From positions 165,105,111 through 165,169,110 of the forward strand of contig OY294069.1 in assembly GCA_958510875.1 (NCBI GenBank): a DNA stretch of 64,000 nt, given 5' to 3'. This document shows positions 24,081 to 35,618 of this stretch, piece after piece (the stretch's first letter is position 1; each line of letters begins with the position of its first letter). Both the position numbers and the translations under genes were made by a program. The notes under the pieces were generated by a model, which had not been told where the DNA came from, did no database searches, and saw only the letters and a program-made list of their open reading frames with translations. The stretch is from Endomychus coccineus (lineage: Eukaryota; Arthropoda; Insecta; Coleoptera; Endomychidae).

Positions 24081-24880
24081 ATGACCGGCGATTCGGTTTT
24101 CGCCAGCGTAACACAAGTACGGCAGACATCTATTTGAAATATGGGGAATCTCTAGGTATAGCAATGGATATCTCCATAGCATTTGGCATATAGTTTGCGC
24201 CCCCTCCCCACTTAGTCGTTTACTATCGAGTTTTCTCTCAGACATATCACTCCATGTGGTGGTTGACGGAGCCTCCTCCGATGCAATGTCTATCAACGCT
24301 GGTATATCACAGGGATCTATCTTGGGAACAACTAGGTTTTTGTCGATCTGTTGGATGTGACCTCCTGTCCGGTCCCCAGCTTTTCAAACGATGGTACACT
24401 GGATCAAGAGCCGCTATATCGTCCAATGAAGCCATATGAGCAAGACAGAGACAGTACGAAGCATTGAATGAAGATCAGGAAAGATTGTTGTAATGGAGAT
24501 CTAAAAATCTAGTGGAACTTAATTCAATCAAAACTCAAGCTTCTACTTTCTCCCAGAAAGCGGATCCCTAATGCCTGATGATATGATGATATCAGGTACC
24601 TATTCCTATGACGTCCTCCATATCCACGCTCGGTATCACCACACGCTCTTATGGGACGACCATGTGAGGTCCATTGCGAAAACTGATATACAAAGACATG
24701 GTGTTCTTTTCCGTGCCAAGAGCTTCTTTACAGCCCAGAAATTCCTTATATTCTACAAAGCTGGAGTACCGTTCACATGTTTGGCGTTCAGTTCTCAGAA
24801 GACAACTATATGGAGTATTTTACTATCTATATTTTCCCAGTAATTAGATTTTTATAAAATTTGGTGTGTGGATTCCTGAA
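24080..24880 (+). pseudogene. Jockey-like RT fragment A
   Basis: Plus-strand reading: KYGESLGIAMDISIAF (normally LDISRAFDRVWH), ISQGSILGTT at about 24300, SSNEAI..ARQRQYEALNED, NLVELNSIKTQASTFSQKAD at 24505, then SISTLGITT, RAKSFFTAQKFLIFYKA and SHVWRSVLR. This is the same pol as at 44960, 49314 and 52980. Several frames are needed and the catalytic box is lost. Confidence 0.75.
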
Positions 24881-26130
24881 TGGTCCAGGATAGTAGGTGT
24901 TGCAAATAAGAACACACCACTCAAAAATTTGAGGAGTTATTGACTAAATTGTACAAGTCTATGAAAAAGTTGTCTTGCCCGTCAAATTGGGGAAAAATGG
25001 ATTTTTGGATTCATAATGCAATATTATTAAGTTATAATGGATCGCTGAAATAGTTTCCATTGTTAATGGTGAAGGTCGATTTTGCTAAAGGTGGATTGTT
25101 CACAAATGAAAGAAATCAAGCGGCTCTTCTTGTTTTAACCCTTTACATTTAAGCATCCCCTTGGACATTTCATGTTCTAGAAAAGCACGATTAAGAAAAA
25201 CTCCCACAACATAGAATCACATAAAATCGTATACGGTCGTCATCATGTATAGCTATAAATCAATTCCTCCATAATAATCCTCATTAGTTGAGGCGGTTTT
25301 TGTCAAATGAAATGAATCTAGTGATCCTTCATTCATGCATCTTTCTAAGGCCCAAGTGAGCAAACTAATAACAACAGATGTTTCCAGACCTTCTTATCTA
25401 ATGATTGTAATAACATCAAATTATTGGATTGCCTAGTTCCAGTAGTCTCTTCCAATTTGAATACAATCACAATCACCTTTATTGGATCGTTGATTTATGA
25501 CTGGAATTCTCGATGCCCACATGGACCTAATTAAAGGGAAATACTAACAGCATAATACAGCGACTTTCAACCGATTCGTTGTAACTGTTCCATATCATCG
25601 GCCCACCAGGACCCACACGCCCCTGCGCTCTATACGACATGGAAATAGGTACAAGCAGAGGTGTCTTGTCATGTGCGACAATCAACCTGCCGTTCTCATC
25701 TCACAGTGAAAGACTTCTTCTGCCCACTCACCCGCCTTTAATTCTATACTTCCAAACACGATACACATGTTTATTTTTTCAGTTTGCACACTGTAACATA
25801 TTCAATATAATATAATGCTTGAGATGGGCTTCTATTAAATTAGAAGTTGGGGGTAGATAGAAATTAACAAAGATATCTCTATGGATTCGCATTTACCTGA
25901 AGTAAAATAATTTGAAAATTTTGTATAATAGTGATATAAAACACAAATTTAAATTTACACGAACTGCAATTGTTTCGTCAGACAGTAGGAAGAAAGGGAA
26001 GTACTCTCTGTCAAGGCCTTGTCGGCAGCGCCATGAGTGGATGAGTGCACACACATACCGAGTAGCGGCAAATTCAAAATTATGGCTGAGTTTAATTTGT
26101 AATTGTACCTAATTATTTTTTACAGCCTAC
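24880..26130. other. No gene recognised
   Basis: AT-rich flanks with a CG-richer stretch at about 25560-25760. No supported ORF or repeat. Confidence 0.4.
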
Positions 26131-26140
26131 ACATTATCAG

Positions 26141-26470
26141 TCAATTGATTGATAATTTGTTGGTAAAAAAGAAATCAATCAAAACGGGGGCGGACAAGTC
26201 CGGAGCACTTAGACCGCTTGATACAAGAATCAGTTTAGCAGGCCCAAGGCAGTGCCGAAGGCTAAGATTTTGCATGGCCTGATATCTCTTATGGCTTAAA
26301 GCGTGATATCTGTACTGCCTAGGAGAAGCCAGTGCTGGACATTCTGCTAGGATGTGAGAAGCAGTTTCATCCGCCTCTCCACATCTACTACAAACTGGGT
26401 CTTCGACAAGGCTCATTGTGTATAGATGTTTATTCAGATGACAGTGCTCATAAAGAGTAGGGTTTTAGCG
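26141..26470 (-). pseudogene. LINE pol C-terminal fragment with CCHC-like knuckle
   Basis: Minus-strand ORF reads EHCHLNKHLYTM then DPVCSRCGEADETASHILAE and CPALASPRQYRYHALSHKRY. The CxxC...H...C knuckle after RNase H is characteristic of jockey/R1-type pol C-termini. The upstream pol is absent; the fragment abuts a CG-rich junk segment. Confidence 0.75.
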
Positions 26471-26635
26471 AGTTTATGCGAGAACTAACTAACTAATGCG
26501 GAGCTCCGCTTGCTTCATGCCGGAGGCACCACGCCAGATCGAGAGCCAGTAGCTCCTTGAGGGCTTGGAGCCTGGTGGTCGATGAAATTCTGATTGTTGA
26601 ATCGGGGCCAGGGGCAGGCAAGGAACCCCGGTTGG

Positions 26636-27085
26636 CCGGTGTATATTATGCAGAGCTGTTGGATCGATTCAATGCCAATTTGAAGCGAGATCATTTGGCA
26701 AAAAAAGTGCTCTTTCACCAGGACAATGCACCGGCGCACAGGTCCGCAGTCGCAATGGCAAAATTGCATGAATGGCGCTACGAATTGGTTCGTCATCCAC
26801 CATATTCTCCAGATATGGTGCCCTGCGATTTTTATCTATTTCCAAACTTGAAGAAATGGTTCGGCAGAAAGAGATTTGGCTCCAAAGATGCGGTCATCGC
26901 TGGAACAAACGCCTATTTTGAAGGATTGCCAAAATCGTATTATTTGAAAGGGATCGAAAAATTAGTAAAACGTTGGGCGAAGTGTATCGAAGATTATGTT
27001 GATAAATAAAATAAGTTTTGACCAAATAAATCATTTCTTGTCTCATTTTTCAGAAACTTTTCACATTGCCCTCGTATAATATGCT
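26636..27085 (+). pseudogene. mariner transposase C-terminal half
   Basis: An open 150-codon ORF starts in unrelated sequence; mariner sequence begins at about 26636 (GVYYAELLDRFNANLKRDHL). It contains VLFHQDNAPAHRSAV with the second catalytic Asp and HPPYSPDMVPCDFYLF with the third, separated by 34 residues, which defines DD34D mariner. It ends ...EDYVDK, followed by a 3' inverted-repeat remnant (TTTTCACATTGCCCTCGTA, 27057-27075). The first half, including the first catalytic Asp, is missing, so it is not functional. Confidence 0.85.
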
Positions 27086-27089
27086 TTTA

Positions 27090-28550
27090 ATACCCACATA
27101 AAGATGAAAGGGATCCAATGATTTTCATTCTGGGACCATTATCAGAGTTTTATGTGATTGTTTACCATTAAACAACATAGTCATTTCAATAGTAGTGAAG
27201 ATATTCATAAAAACATAGTGTAGAAGTTACAAATGGAATACGTTATACTTTTCTCACACCTACACACAAACACATCATTCGTCTAATGATGCAGGATACA
27301 TCTATTTTGCATAAAGTGGAATTAAAAATAAACGTTGAAGTTAATATATGGCGGATTAAATGTAATTATAACTGCTCGCAAATGTCTTGCCAGGCATCTA
27401 GAAATACTTCAGTATGTTTACGTTCAATGCTAAAGTTTCCTGTGTTTATTTGAAATTGTTGCAGAATGTATCCGGTTAGCTAAGGGATACATATCGTTTC
27501 CGGTTCTGAAGTACTTTGCTCGTTAAAGTAATTGGGGTTAGAAAGCCAATATTGCTAATTAACATTTGAAAATCCGCAGCTACTGGAGTAATTTTAAAAG
27601 ATCGTGTACCATTTTGATTTGTGAATAAAACACACTTATTTTTAGAAAAGTGTTGATCTTCTACAATTATTACGAAGTACACATATCACGAACACTGTCA
27701 AATGTATAGTACTCTATGACTGAAACGAATATTTGATGTAAAATTGTTTATTTTGGGACACCTTTCATGTCTTCCAACTAGGAGACTAGAAATCGATAAG
27801 TGAACGTATAGCTTTGACATTTGTTTCTTTGAAGGTTTCATGTAGATAAGTTCATCCGCTTTCGCCATACATTTGATCAATTTATGACCAACCAATCACA
27901 TTGAACAGAAGAATTGTCAGTGAAACAATGGTCTATTAGAACATGGAATCAATAATTCTTATTCCGGACACGTTTTAATAGCCCAGTGTCGAGTTTTATG
28001 TAGCTTCTAAGTCACCATAAATTTCTAGCTTTTAGTGATTTACTCAGTCATTAATCAGCCTAATGGAAATACGTCGATAATTGTAATGCACCACATAAGA
28101 TAAATAACTTCAAAAATCTTAAGCTAAAACTGAATTAATGTCATTGGCTTATCTAAAGCAATACTGTGGGTATTAATCCGGTGCATTTCCACGAATTCAA
28201 CTCTTCGAATGTGTCTAAATTTGGATTTGGTCTTCCTGGCTAAGCACGTGTTAGATTTGTCATTGCGGTTTTCTTCATTTTACATTTTACTAAAAAAATT
28301 TAGAAGAACATCCTTAGTTTATCTCGGTATATATTAATTTTAGTATCAATTAATTAACCTTAATATTTATCGTAGAATCCACATATATTAAAAATTAGGG
28401 TGGTTTATTTAAAATAACAAAATAAGAGTCAACTTCCGGCACAACCGGAAATGCCATTCTCGTTCAACGGACACTTCTGATAGATAAATAGTCAAATAAT
28501 CACCCCATATGGCGATTAGGATAACTCAGTCTGAATTAATACACCGTAAA
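27090..28550. other. No gene recognised
   Basis: AT-rich; two short minus-strand ORFs (27476, 27698) have no recognised motif. Confidence 0.4.
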
Positions 28551-28552
28551 TT

Positions 28553-29000
28553 AGTAACAATCAACCTTATTCACTAAAAATAACTGATAAGCTTTAATCT
28601 ACCAAGTAACCATCATCAGAATAATAAATAAAACTACTTTGTTATACTATCACCGAAAAATGAATTTAACAAATATTAAATCTACTATATATAGGTTAAA
28701 GAAGGATTTCAAACAAATTTTATGGCTATAGGAAATAGTTCTAGGAAAAACCAGAGAGGGGTAAGGTGATTAGGTAATTCCGTGAGGACCTTAGTGGTGC
28801 GGGTATATTTACTAACGGACTTTAAATACGAAAATTAGGTTATTAATACATTGAAGGGATTACTGACACGTTTAGTGTTGAAACTATAGTAACGACTATA
28901 TCAAATATCAGTGATAGTATAACAAAGTAGTTTTATTTATTATTTCGTTAAAATAAACTATCACAAAGTAACGGCTTCCACAATTGAACCATCATCAGAG
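28553..29000. repeat. Foldback element of the CCATCATCAG family, copy 1
   Basis: It starts CCTTATTCACTAAAAATA and contains AGTAACCATCATCAGAA, shared with 41221-41300 and, inverted, 42333-42400. An inner inverted pair of about 38 bp (28626-28664 with 28910-28948, core TACTTTGTTATACTATCAC) folds the middle. A second CCATCATCAGAGT lies near 28991. Confidence 0.6.
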
Positions 29001-29072
29001 TACTAATTTAGAATTTAGACATTTTACTATTCATTGCAGTGTAGTTATTGAAAGAGTAAATTACATGAAATA

Positions 29073-29894
29073 CCGGGATATCAAAAATTATCTTGGTCAA
29101 GGGTGGTTGTGGAATTCTAAAAGTGCAAAATTTCGCAATTTTATACGAATACTGTAACACTCAGAAGTCTTTAGCGCTTTGGACTCCGGGATCTAAAAAC
29201 ATAATTGCATGAACGCCAGACGTCCTATGTGATTAGCTACGAACGAAATCATTTTGCCATATGCCTCGAGGAACTAGCTGCGCGTAAGTTAGAGTTTATA
29301 CATTTTAATTCGGTCTTGTTAATTTGGGGCCGTTTCTTGCCCCGTGCGACCTGCGCCAGTTGTAATAAAGTGTTTTTGGCTATGGACCGCTAGCTTTTAC
29401 CTGCTTCGTGTATATTTTAGTCGCGAGAAAATTCCCTTTGGTACGTCGCCCGATAGACGCTCGTAGCTGAGATCTGAGAATAGCTTGAACTGTTTTAATT
29501 AAATTTTCCTATTTAATAACTACATGGAGCGAAAACGGCACGCGAAAAGTCGTCGTAAAGCCGTATTAGGTACAACCGGTTTGCACTTTTCTAACTCGCG
29601 TGCTACGGGCTTCTCACGTGAACGTCATCCGATTTACGGAAAATTAACTATTTCAAAACAGTTTTTGACCCGCATTATGGCTATCACGACCTCTGAAAAG
29701 GTTCAAAGTTCACATAATTATTTCATAATTTGTAGTTCATTATTGTTTTACAACTGAAATAAATAGGTATGAAATTTGTAGGTTATTGATGATGTCAGTG
29801 TGACAGTGACATAATTATTATTTCAAACGTAAAGTGAGACACACGTTTTAGATTCCACAACCACCCTTGACCAAGATAATTTTTGATATCCCGG
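29073..29894 (+). mobile_element. MITE with CCGGGATATC termini, copy 1 (TA target)
   Basis: Terminal inverted repeats begin CCGGGATATCAAAAATTATC and extend to GGTTGTGGAAT (about 44 bp) at both ends. TA dinucleotides flank it at 29071-29072 and 29895-29896. It is homologous, in inverted orientation, to 41418-42308. Interior ORFs (29205, 29524) are not recognised proteins, and neither is a transposase. Confidence 0.85.
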
Positions 29895-29896
29895 TA

Positions 29897-30420
29897 CTAG
29901 GGATAACCATTGATTATAAGCACAATTGGATCGAGCATATACAGGGCGTAACAGAACTACGCTGTCAGATTTTAATCGAGAAAATTTAATAGACGATAGA
30001 AAATTTGATTTTGAGAAAAAAATTCCTTATAACATATATGCACAGACGCTTAGTTTTTGAGATACAGGGTGTTGAAATTGATAAAAAAATTTCGTTTTTT
30101 GCGAATATCTCCGGAACCGTTTATCGTACAGAAAACAAGTTATGCAAGCATTTACTACTCATAGTAAGCTATGTTCTGTGTGATAAAAAATTTTTTTTTA
30201 GTCATAATTGGTGAAGATTTTGAAGGGGTAGTTGGCCACTGGAAAAAGTACGGTTTTGAGACAACCATTTGAACCGCCAACACAAAAAGGTACTCTTGGT
30301 TATAAGCTCTAGAGTTGACCGTTTTCGAGAAAAATCAACTTTTATGTTGGAAAACATGGTCAATTTTTCGGTTTTGTTACTTGTTCTAACGTTTGAATGA
30401 ATTTTGTTTAATTAGTAATG
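29897..30420. other. Repeat-like sequence with ACAGGGYG motifs
   Basis: Contains ATATACAGGGCGTAAC (29938) and GATACAGGGTGTTG (30061), a motif also seen near 31685, 38992, 40132 and 40234. It looks like an old transposon, but no coding sequence was recognised. Confidence 0.3.
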
Positions 30421-30890
30421 TCAGATAATTGAAATCTGGAAAATATGGTGAATGACGAACCAATTCGTAGCTCAATTCATGCAATTTTGCCATTGCGACT
30501 GCGGACCTGTGCGTCGGTGCGTTGTCCTGGTGGAAGATCACATTTTTCTTCGCCAATTGTGGCCGCTTTCGATTCAAATCGGCGTCGAATCGTTCAAACA
30601 GCTCTGTATAATATACGTGATAGTTTTGCCCTTTTCAAGGTAATCGATATGGTCGATACCGTGTGCATCCCAAAAAACTGTCGCCATGACTTTGTTGGCC
30701 GATAAACTCACTTTGGCCTTTTTGGCTTCGATTCGCTAGGACATGTCCACTGTTTCGACTGTTCTTTGGTCTCTGGTGTGTTGTGATGGATCCATGTTTC
30801 GTCCACGGTTACGAGACGACGCAAAACATTCTTCAAATTCACTTTTTTACATGTTCACAAAAATCTTCAAGGCTGCCTCCTTTCGATGGG
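30420..30890 (-). pseudogene. mariner transposase fragment, minus strand
   Basis: The minus strand gives VNFKNVLRRLVTVDETWIHH (first catalytic Asp), TPETKEQSKQWT, a KGKT-type strand, then FERFDADLNRKRPQL, VIFHQDNAPTHRSAV (second Asp) and HSPYFPDF, where it stops. It is the same family as 26636 and 46148, with frameshifts and a truncated end. Confidence 0.8.
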
Positions 30891-32020
30891 TGTCAAAACA
30901 GAACTGAATGACATATCAGTCTGAACATTTCAATGCGTTCTAGTTAAGATGGTACATCACAAATGTCACATGGGATTTTAGATTGTATGCCCAATATATT
31001 ATCTAGTTGACAGTTGTTTCGACCCGCTCAGTCTCGTTTGTTTTCTAGATTAAGGAAACGCGAACATCTCCAAGGTTCATCATTGGAGCAGTTAAACACT
31101 AATAGAATGATTTTTATTTGTTGAATGAACTAATATCGTGTAACCTCCCATCGATTAAAGATACAGAAATTATACGGTCATGTTATATTTACCTCTGATC
31201 ATTTGTTCGGAAACAGATTGTGGAAGCATGAAGGGATTAATGTCACGTTCCATTTTATGATTCCATTCATGAAACATTTAAAGCTGCATCAAGGCCACGT
31301 TTTAATTTTCAACCCATGGTTTCGCACATTACACCGGCTTGTAAAAAGGCGAATACGTAAGTAAGACTTGTATCGTTTTCTCGTTGGATGAATGAAAAGT
31401 CACGTGCCAAACGATAGTCGGCTCGGCTGGCTGGATCGCTTGTTTAGACCTTTTATAGGTTGCCGGTATGTTGTCAGGCTTTTGCGTCTCTAATAAGAAT
31501 TACACGGCAGGAAGTAACAACATGTGCAGCATCCCAACGCCGGATATGACATGCATTTAGGATATGCATGTGGCGAATAATAATCTAAGCCATTTCAATC
31601 AAAGGTAAAAATTATTGATGAGCAATATAAACCTACATTCCTACTTATTTAATTTCATAAATCGCTCTCTTATAACTGTTGTACAGGGTGGATAAATTTC
31701 GATGTTTCAATAGGGAATAATAAGTATAAAAGTTACCAAAAATGAACCCAATCCTCGATCTCTTTTTTCGAGAAAATGTCAATGGTGGAGTCAAAAATTG
31801 CGCTTATCATCTTTTGTTTTCGAGTTATTTAAGGCAACTGGATTTTTTGAGTTTTCGTTTTTCAGGTATATCTCAGTTATTTGTGAAATGGAAATAAAAT
31901 AATTTCAACACTTTTGCAAGTAGAATAAGTGGCGTAGACATAAAGTTTTTTATATGGCTGTCGTAGTTTTCGATTCGCGCCTCCCATAAAAAGTTACGTC
32001 CGCCTGTTTATTTCTCTCAT
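30890..32020. other. No gene recognised
   Basis: AT-rich, including a probable old repeat starting TACAGGGTGGATAAATTTCG near 31684. Confidence 0.35.
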
Positions 32021-32024
32021 ATCC

Positions 32025-32395
32025 TGTATGTCCTGGAACCCAGTGAAGGGGGATTCTGTTCTACACTCTTAAGGTGTTTAGGTTAGTTATACAGGTAAGA
32101 ACCATCTTTGAGCCAATGATATTTAAGCTTAGCGTATATAGCTGCTTGCTTGAGTATCAGACATGATGGATACGTCCTTTTTTGGTAACCTTTGTCTAGA
32201 TTGAGCTGGACGCTATAAAGATACTACTAGTATATTTAGCCATGGGTTCAGAGTTTTTATTTTTGCATCCAAGACTCCGGAGGTGAACCTTAGTTTTATT
32301 GTTAAAATGAAATATCACAAAGTAACAGACAACTTAATTCAATATTGTACATTTCTTATACAGGTTCTCCCAATGCAGGATAGATATACACTCAA
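32025..32395 (-). pseudogene. LINE RNase H fragment, copy A
   Basis: Aligns over about 300 bp with 33030-33330 (shared blocks TGTCCTGGAACCCA, AGATTGAGCTGGACGCTA, ATTCAATATTGTA). The minus-strand reading is the RNase H SDxQ motif region, degenerated. Confidence 0.6.
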
Positions 32396-32644
32396 TTTGT
32401 GCAAGAAGAATTACCAATCTTGTAGGATGATATTCTACTTAATATTCGAAATAGACTATATAGTGGAGTAAATCTTTTGGGCAAAAAGTTTTTTTTTGAC
32501 ATTTTCAAGGGTAGTTTAGCAACAAAAAATTAATATGTCTGGTTGTATTGAAAATGAAGAAACAAAAGTAGTCCCCTTTTATTGTCAATGTCCAAGGAAC
32601 TTTCAGTCCAAATTTCAAGTTGATCCGACCTCCCCCCTCCCCGT

Positions 32645-32666
32645 AATATATATATATATATATATG
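32645..32666. repeat. (TA)n microsatellite
   Basis: About eleven uninterrupted TA/AT steps. Confidence 0.9.
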
Positions 32667-33008
32667 CAAGGAATCTTGCGTAACGGCTAACTCGGTAATT
32701 TTTCAACCGATTTGGCTGAAATTTGGACTGGAGATAGGTGTTATGGTCTCAAAACTACCCACTGAATTTCTAGTGAAAATATTGAATAGTTTTCCAGAAA
32801 TTCAACTTTAAGTCAATTTTTTAGTTATTGTTCAAATTAAGATATCTCATGTCATTTACATCCGATCTGGATCTGCTTTGCGGGAAAATGTAGGTATTTG
32901 CATATAGTTTTATGTCCTGGAACTCATTTTCCTATTTTTTTCCTGCCTATATTGGCCGTTAAGTCTTCTAACGTCTTCTCAAGCAAAACCAAATTTTGAA
33001 GTGAAGCT

Positions 33009-33330
33009 TCAGAAATTTTTTTCACTCAAATCCAGCATGTCCTGGAACCCATAGTGGAGAGCGATTCTGTTTTGCACTATTGAGGTGTTTAGCTTGGTTT
33101 TGCAGGTAACAATCATCTTTGAGCTAATGCTATTTAAGCTAAGCGCTTTTATAACTACTTGACTATCAGACATGATGATTATGTCCTTTTTTTGCAACCT
33201 TGGTCTAGATTGAGCTGGACGCTAGAAGTTCATAGTTTTTGCTCATGGGTCCAAAGACTCCGGAACTAAACTTGATTCAATATTGTATATTTCTTATTCA
33301 AGTTTTCCCAATGGAGGAACAAGCCGCCAG
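33009..33330 (-). pseudogene. LINE RNase H fragment, copy B
   Basis: The minus-strand ORF reads DIIIMSDSQVVIKALSLNSI (the SDSQxAIKAL helix with its catalytic Asp) followed by LHYGFQDMLDLSEKNF, a decayed LHWVPGHAGxxGNE motif. Same order and spacing as copy A about 1 kb away. Confidence 0.7.
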
Positions 33331-34044
33331 TAGTGAGAGACGTCAGTGTACAGAACTTTGATTTGGACACCTACGATATTTTTCGAAAGTCGTTAATAAA
33401 AATGCTGTTACCATTAAAAGTAAGACCAGTCAACACATTAATATGTAGAGCTCAAAATAGATACGAGTATCTTCAGTAGGTCAACCCTTTCTACACAAGA
33501 AATATGATTGTATCAATGTGAAGCACCTTCTGGGAGAAAATAATACACTATAAATTCTTGGTCAATTATATAACCCATTGTAATAAAGCCGTAATTCTTC
33601 TTCATGGATATTATACGTAAGAAGGTCGTGGGTGGAATCAAATGATCACCAGCTGTTGGACTCGACTAAACAAATCGAAGAATCTGAATGGATTTCTCGC
33701 CGGAAGAAGAGGAAGAATGACTACAGTTCACAAAGATTGTACGATGTTGGAATGTACGTTTTGATTGAAAGATTAGATATGTGTATAAATTTCCGCCTAC
33801 AATGATTATAGAACAGGGCACCAAGACTATTTCATCATATTTTACCGTTATGATTTATTATTCATTTTACATATATAAGGACAATTCTAGACCGGAATGA
33901 AAACGTCTCAATTTAAAAACAAGTTGTAAATCGAAGATACAGTTCTTTTTTCAATAAATCTCTGATAATGTCTCGGATAATATGTTCGGTTTTTCATACA
34001 GAGATTTACACAATTTTGACCTGAGTGGTAGGCGTATATACAGC
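33331..34044. other. No gene recognised
   Basis: AT-rich sequence without supported features. Confidence 0.4.
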
Positions 34045-34325
34045 ATAGAGATTTTAGAATAGAGGTATTGAGTGGCTTTTTTCTAGCAACCGTTTAAGAA
34101 AAAAACTCGGGATTACGCTCCGCGCGATGCTCCGTTTTTCAGGTCCGCGTTGCGTCGATGATTTCTGCTCAGTTGTTGTGTACGCGGAGTCTATAGAGGG
34201 GCCGGAGCGTCCGAGAAAGAAGGGGTCGATTATTATGATTATTTATCCCGAAATTTTTCTTAAGCGGTTGCATACAAAATACATTGGCCTTATGGAGCTC
34301 AATACCTCTATTCTAAGATCTCTAT
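34045..34325. mobile_element. 281-bp MITE
   Basis: Ends are inverted repeats of about 28 bp: ATAGAGATTTTAGAATAGAG at the left, and the reverse complement of the same (one mismatch) at the right, both followed by GTATTGAG. The interior is CG-richer than its surroundings. A 66-codon ORF inside is not a transposase. Confidence 0.75.
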
Positions 34326-34359
34326 GATATACAGTAGGGTGGATCGGTCAATGTATAGA

Positions 34360-34695
34360 AAAAGAAAATTTTCACCAAATAAAGATTGGCCATTATGCAA
34401 AAGTTGCTCCATGGAATACATGCTTGAATATAAAATATTTACTTTGAAACATATATGTTTAATAGTGCCTCAAGGAGATTAAGCTTTTTGCATAAACGTA
34501 AAAATCGGCAATTTTTCTTTTCCTATATTGAATTGTTTTTCTTTATTTCAAAATTGGCTAGTGTACGAAAGTTGGTTCATGAAGTACATGTTCTGAATAC
34601 ATTATATTATCCTAAAGATAATTATGTTTAATACTGCCCCAAGGTGCTTTTTTAAATATAAATGTAAAGTCGTTGATTTTCTTTTATGTTATGAA
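34360..34695. repeat. Two diverged ~165-170-bp tandem units
   Basis: Shared ordered blocks: AAAGTTG, GAATACATG or AAGTACATG, ATGTTTAAT, TGCCTCAAGG or TGCCCCAAGG, TAAACGTAAA or TAAATGTAAA, TTTTCTTTT. Confidence 0.6.
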
Positions 34696-34790
34696 CCATT
34701 AAATCACACTTAAAAATCATTGTTGTATACTGTAACAGAATTCTTAGATTCTACGTTTCCTTGCTTGAATCGACCGAAAATTGACTCATA

Positions 34791-35364
34791 TTGGTGAATT
34801 TTATATTACAGGTTTATACACCGTACGTAACACATGGGGAATCTCTAGCACGATACAGAAAAATTCAAAATCTAGGTTTATCAAAAGAATACCAAGACAA
34901 AAATTCTGAGATTGGAAAGTGGCTCCATTATTGTTTTGATCTTTTATTTTTGGAACCAAAGGACGTTGACCATTTTTATTTTTTTGAGCTCTACGAAGTT
35001 AAGCCAGTAGATGAAAGACTTGGAAAATTTTCTGATTACCTTCTAGAACATTATTTGACAGATAATTCGAAATTTCCACGATATATATCGGCTGATGCCT
35101 CTGCTGCATTAAACAAAACAACCATTTTAATGCATCCATGTACCAAACGCATCCTTCTTTATTTATTTTTGTAGACGCACTTCTTAAAGTACAAACTGAA
35201 ATCTATATTAAATGCAACAGTGTTAACGAAATTCATAAATTAAAAAATATAGCCACTAAGGAACTTCATAATTTTATTAATTCTAAAATTATAGAATATA
35301 AAAGTAGTAAGTTGTCCAAACTGCAATATGTTAAAATAATATCGCAGTATTACGCAATTAATTA
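34791..35364 (+). pseudogene. MULE-type transposase C-terminal fragment
   Basis: Reads HGESLARYRKIQNLGLSKEY, then LFLEPKDVDHFYFFELYE, FSDYLLEHYLTDNSKFPRYI, and after a deletion/frameshift at about 35120-35140, THPSLFIFVDALLKVQTEIY. This matches the C-terminal segment of insect MULE-like transposases (SxFPP..WA..., TTNxCESFH, HP.IF.FLD.L...Q). The TTNxCESFH motif is where the frameshift falls. Non-functional. Confidence 0.6.
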
Positions 35365-35518
35365 AAATAGTACAGTGTAAATATAATTTTGAGTATGTTC
35401 TTCCTATGTACCTATGTGTATTATGTATATTTTAAATTGATTAAAATAGTACAGTGTAAATATAATTTTGAATATGTTCTTCCTATGTACCTATATGTAT
35501 TACGTATATTTTAAATTA
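35361..35518. repeat. Tandem duplication, 79-bp unit
   Basis: Two copies starting ATTAAAATAGTACAGTGTAA at 35361 and 35440, nearly identical and immediately adjacent. It overlaps the stop codon of the MULE-like fragment. Confidence 0.9.
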
Positions 35519-35618
35519 TTAAATTTTGTTTTAATATTACATGTCTATTTCTTGCAAGCAGAGGTATTATTATTCATGTGCAGAGTTTAAACATTTTAAA
35601 AGTGAATCTTTTAATCTC

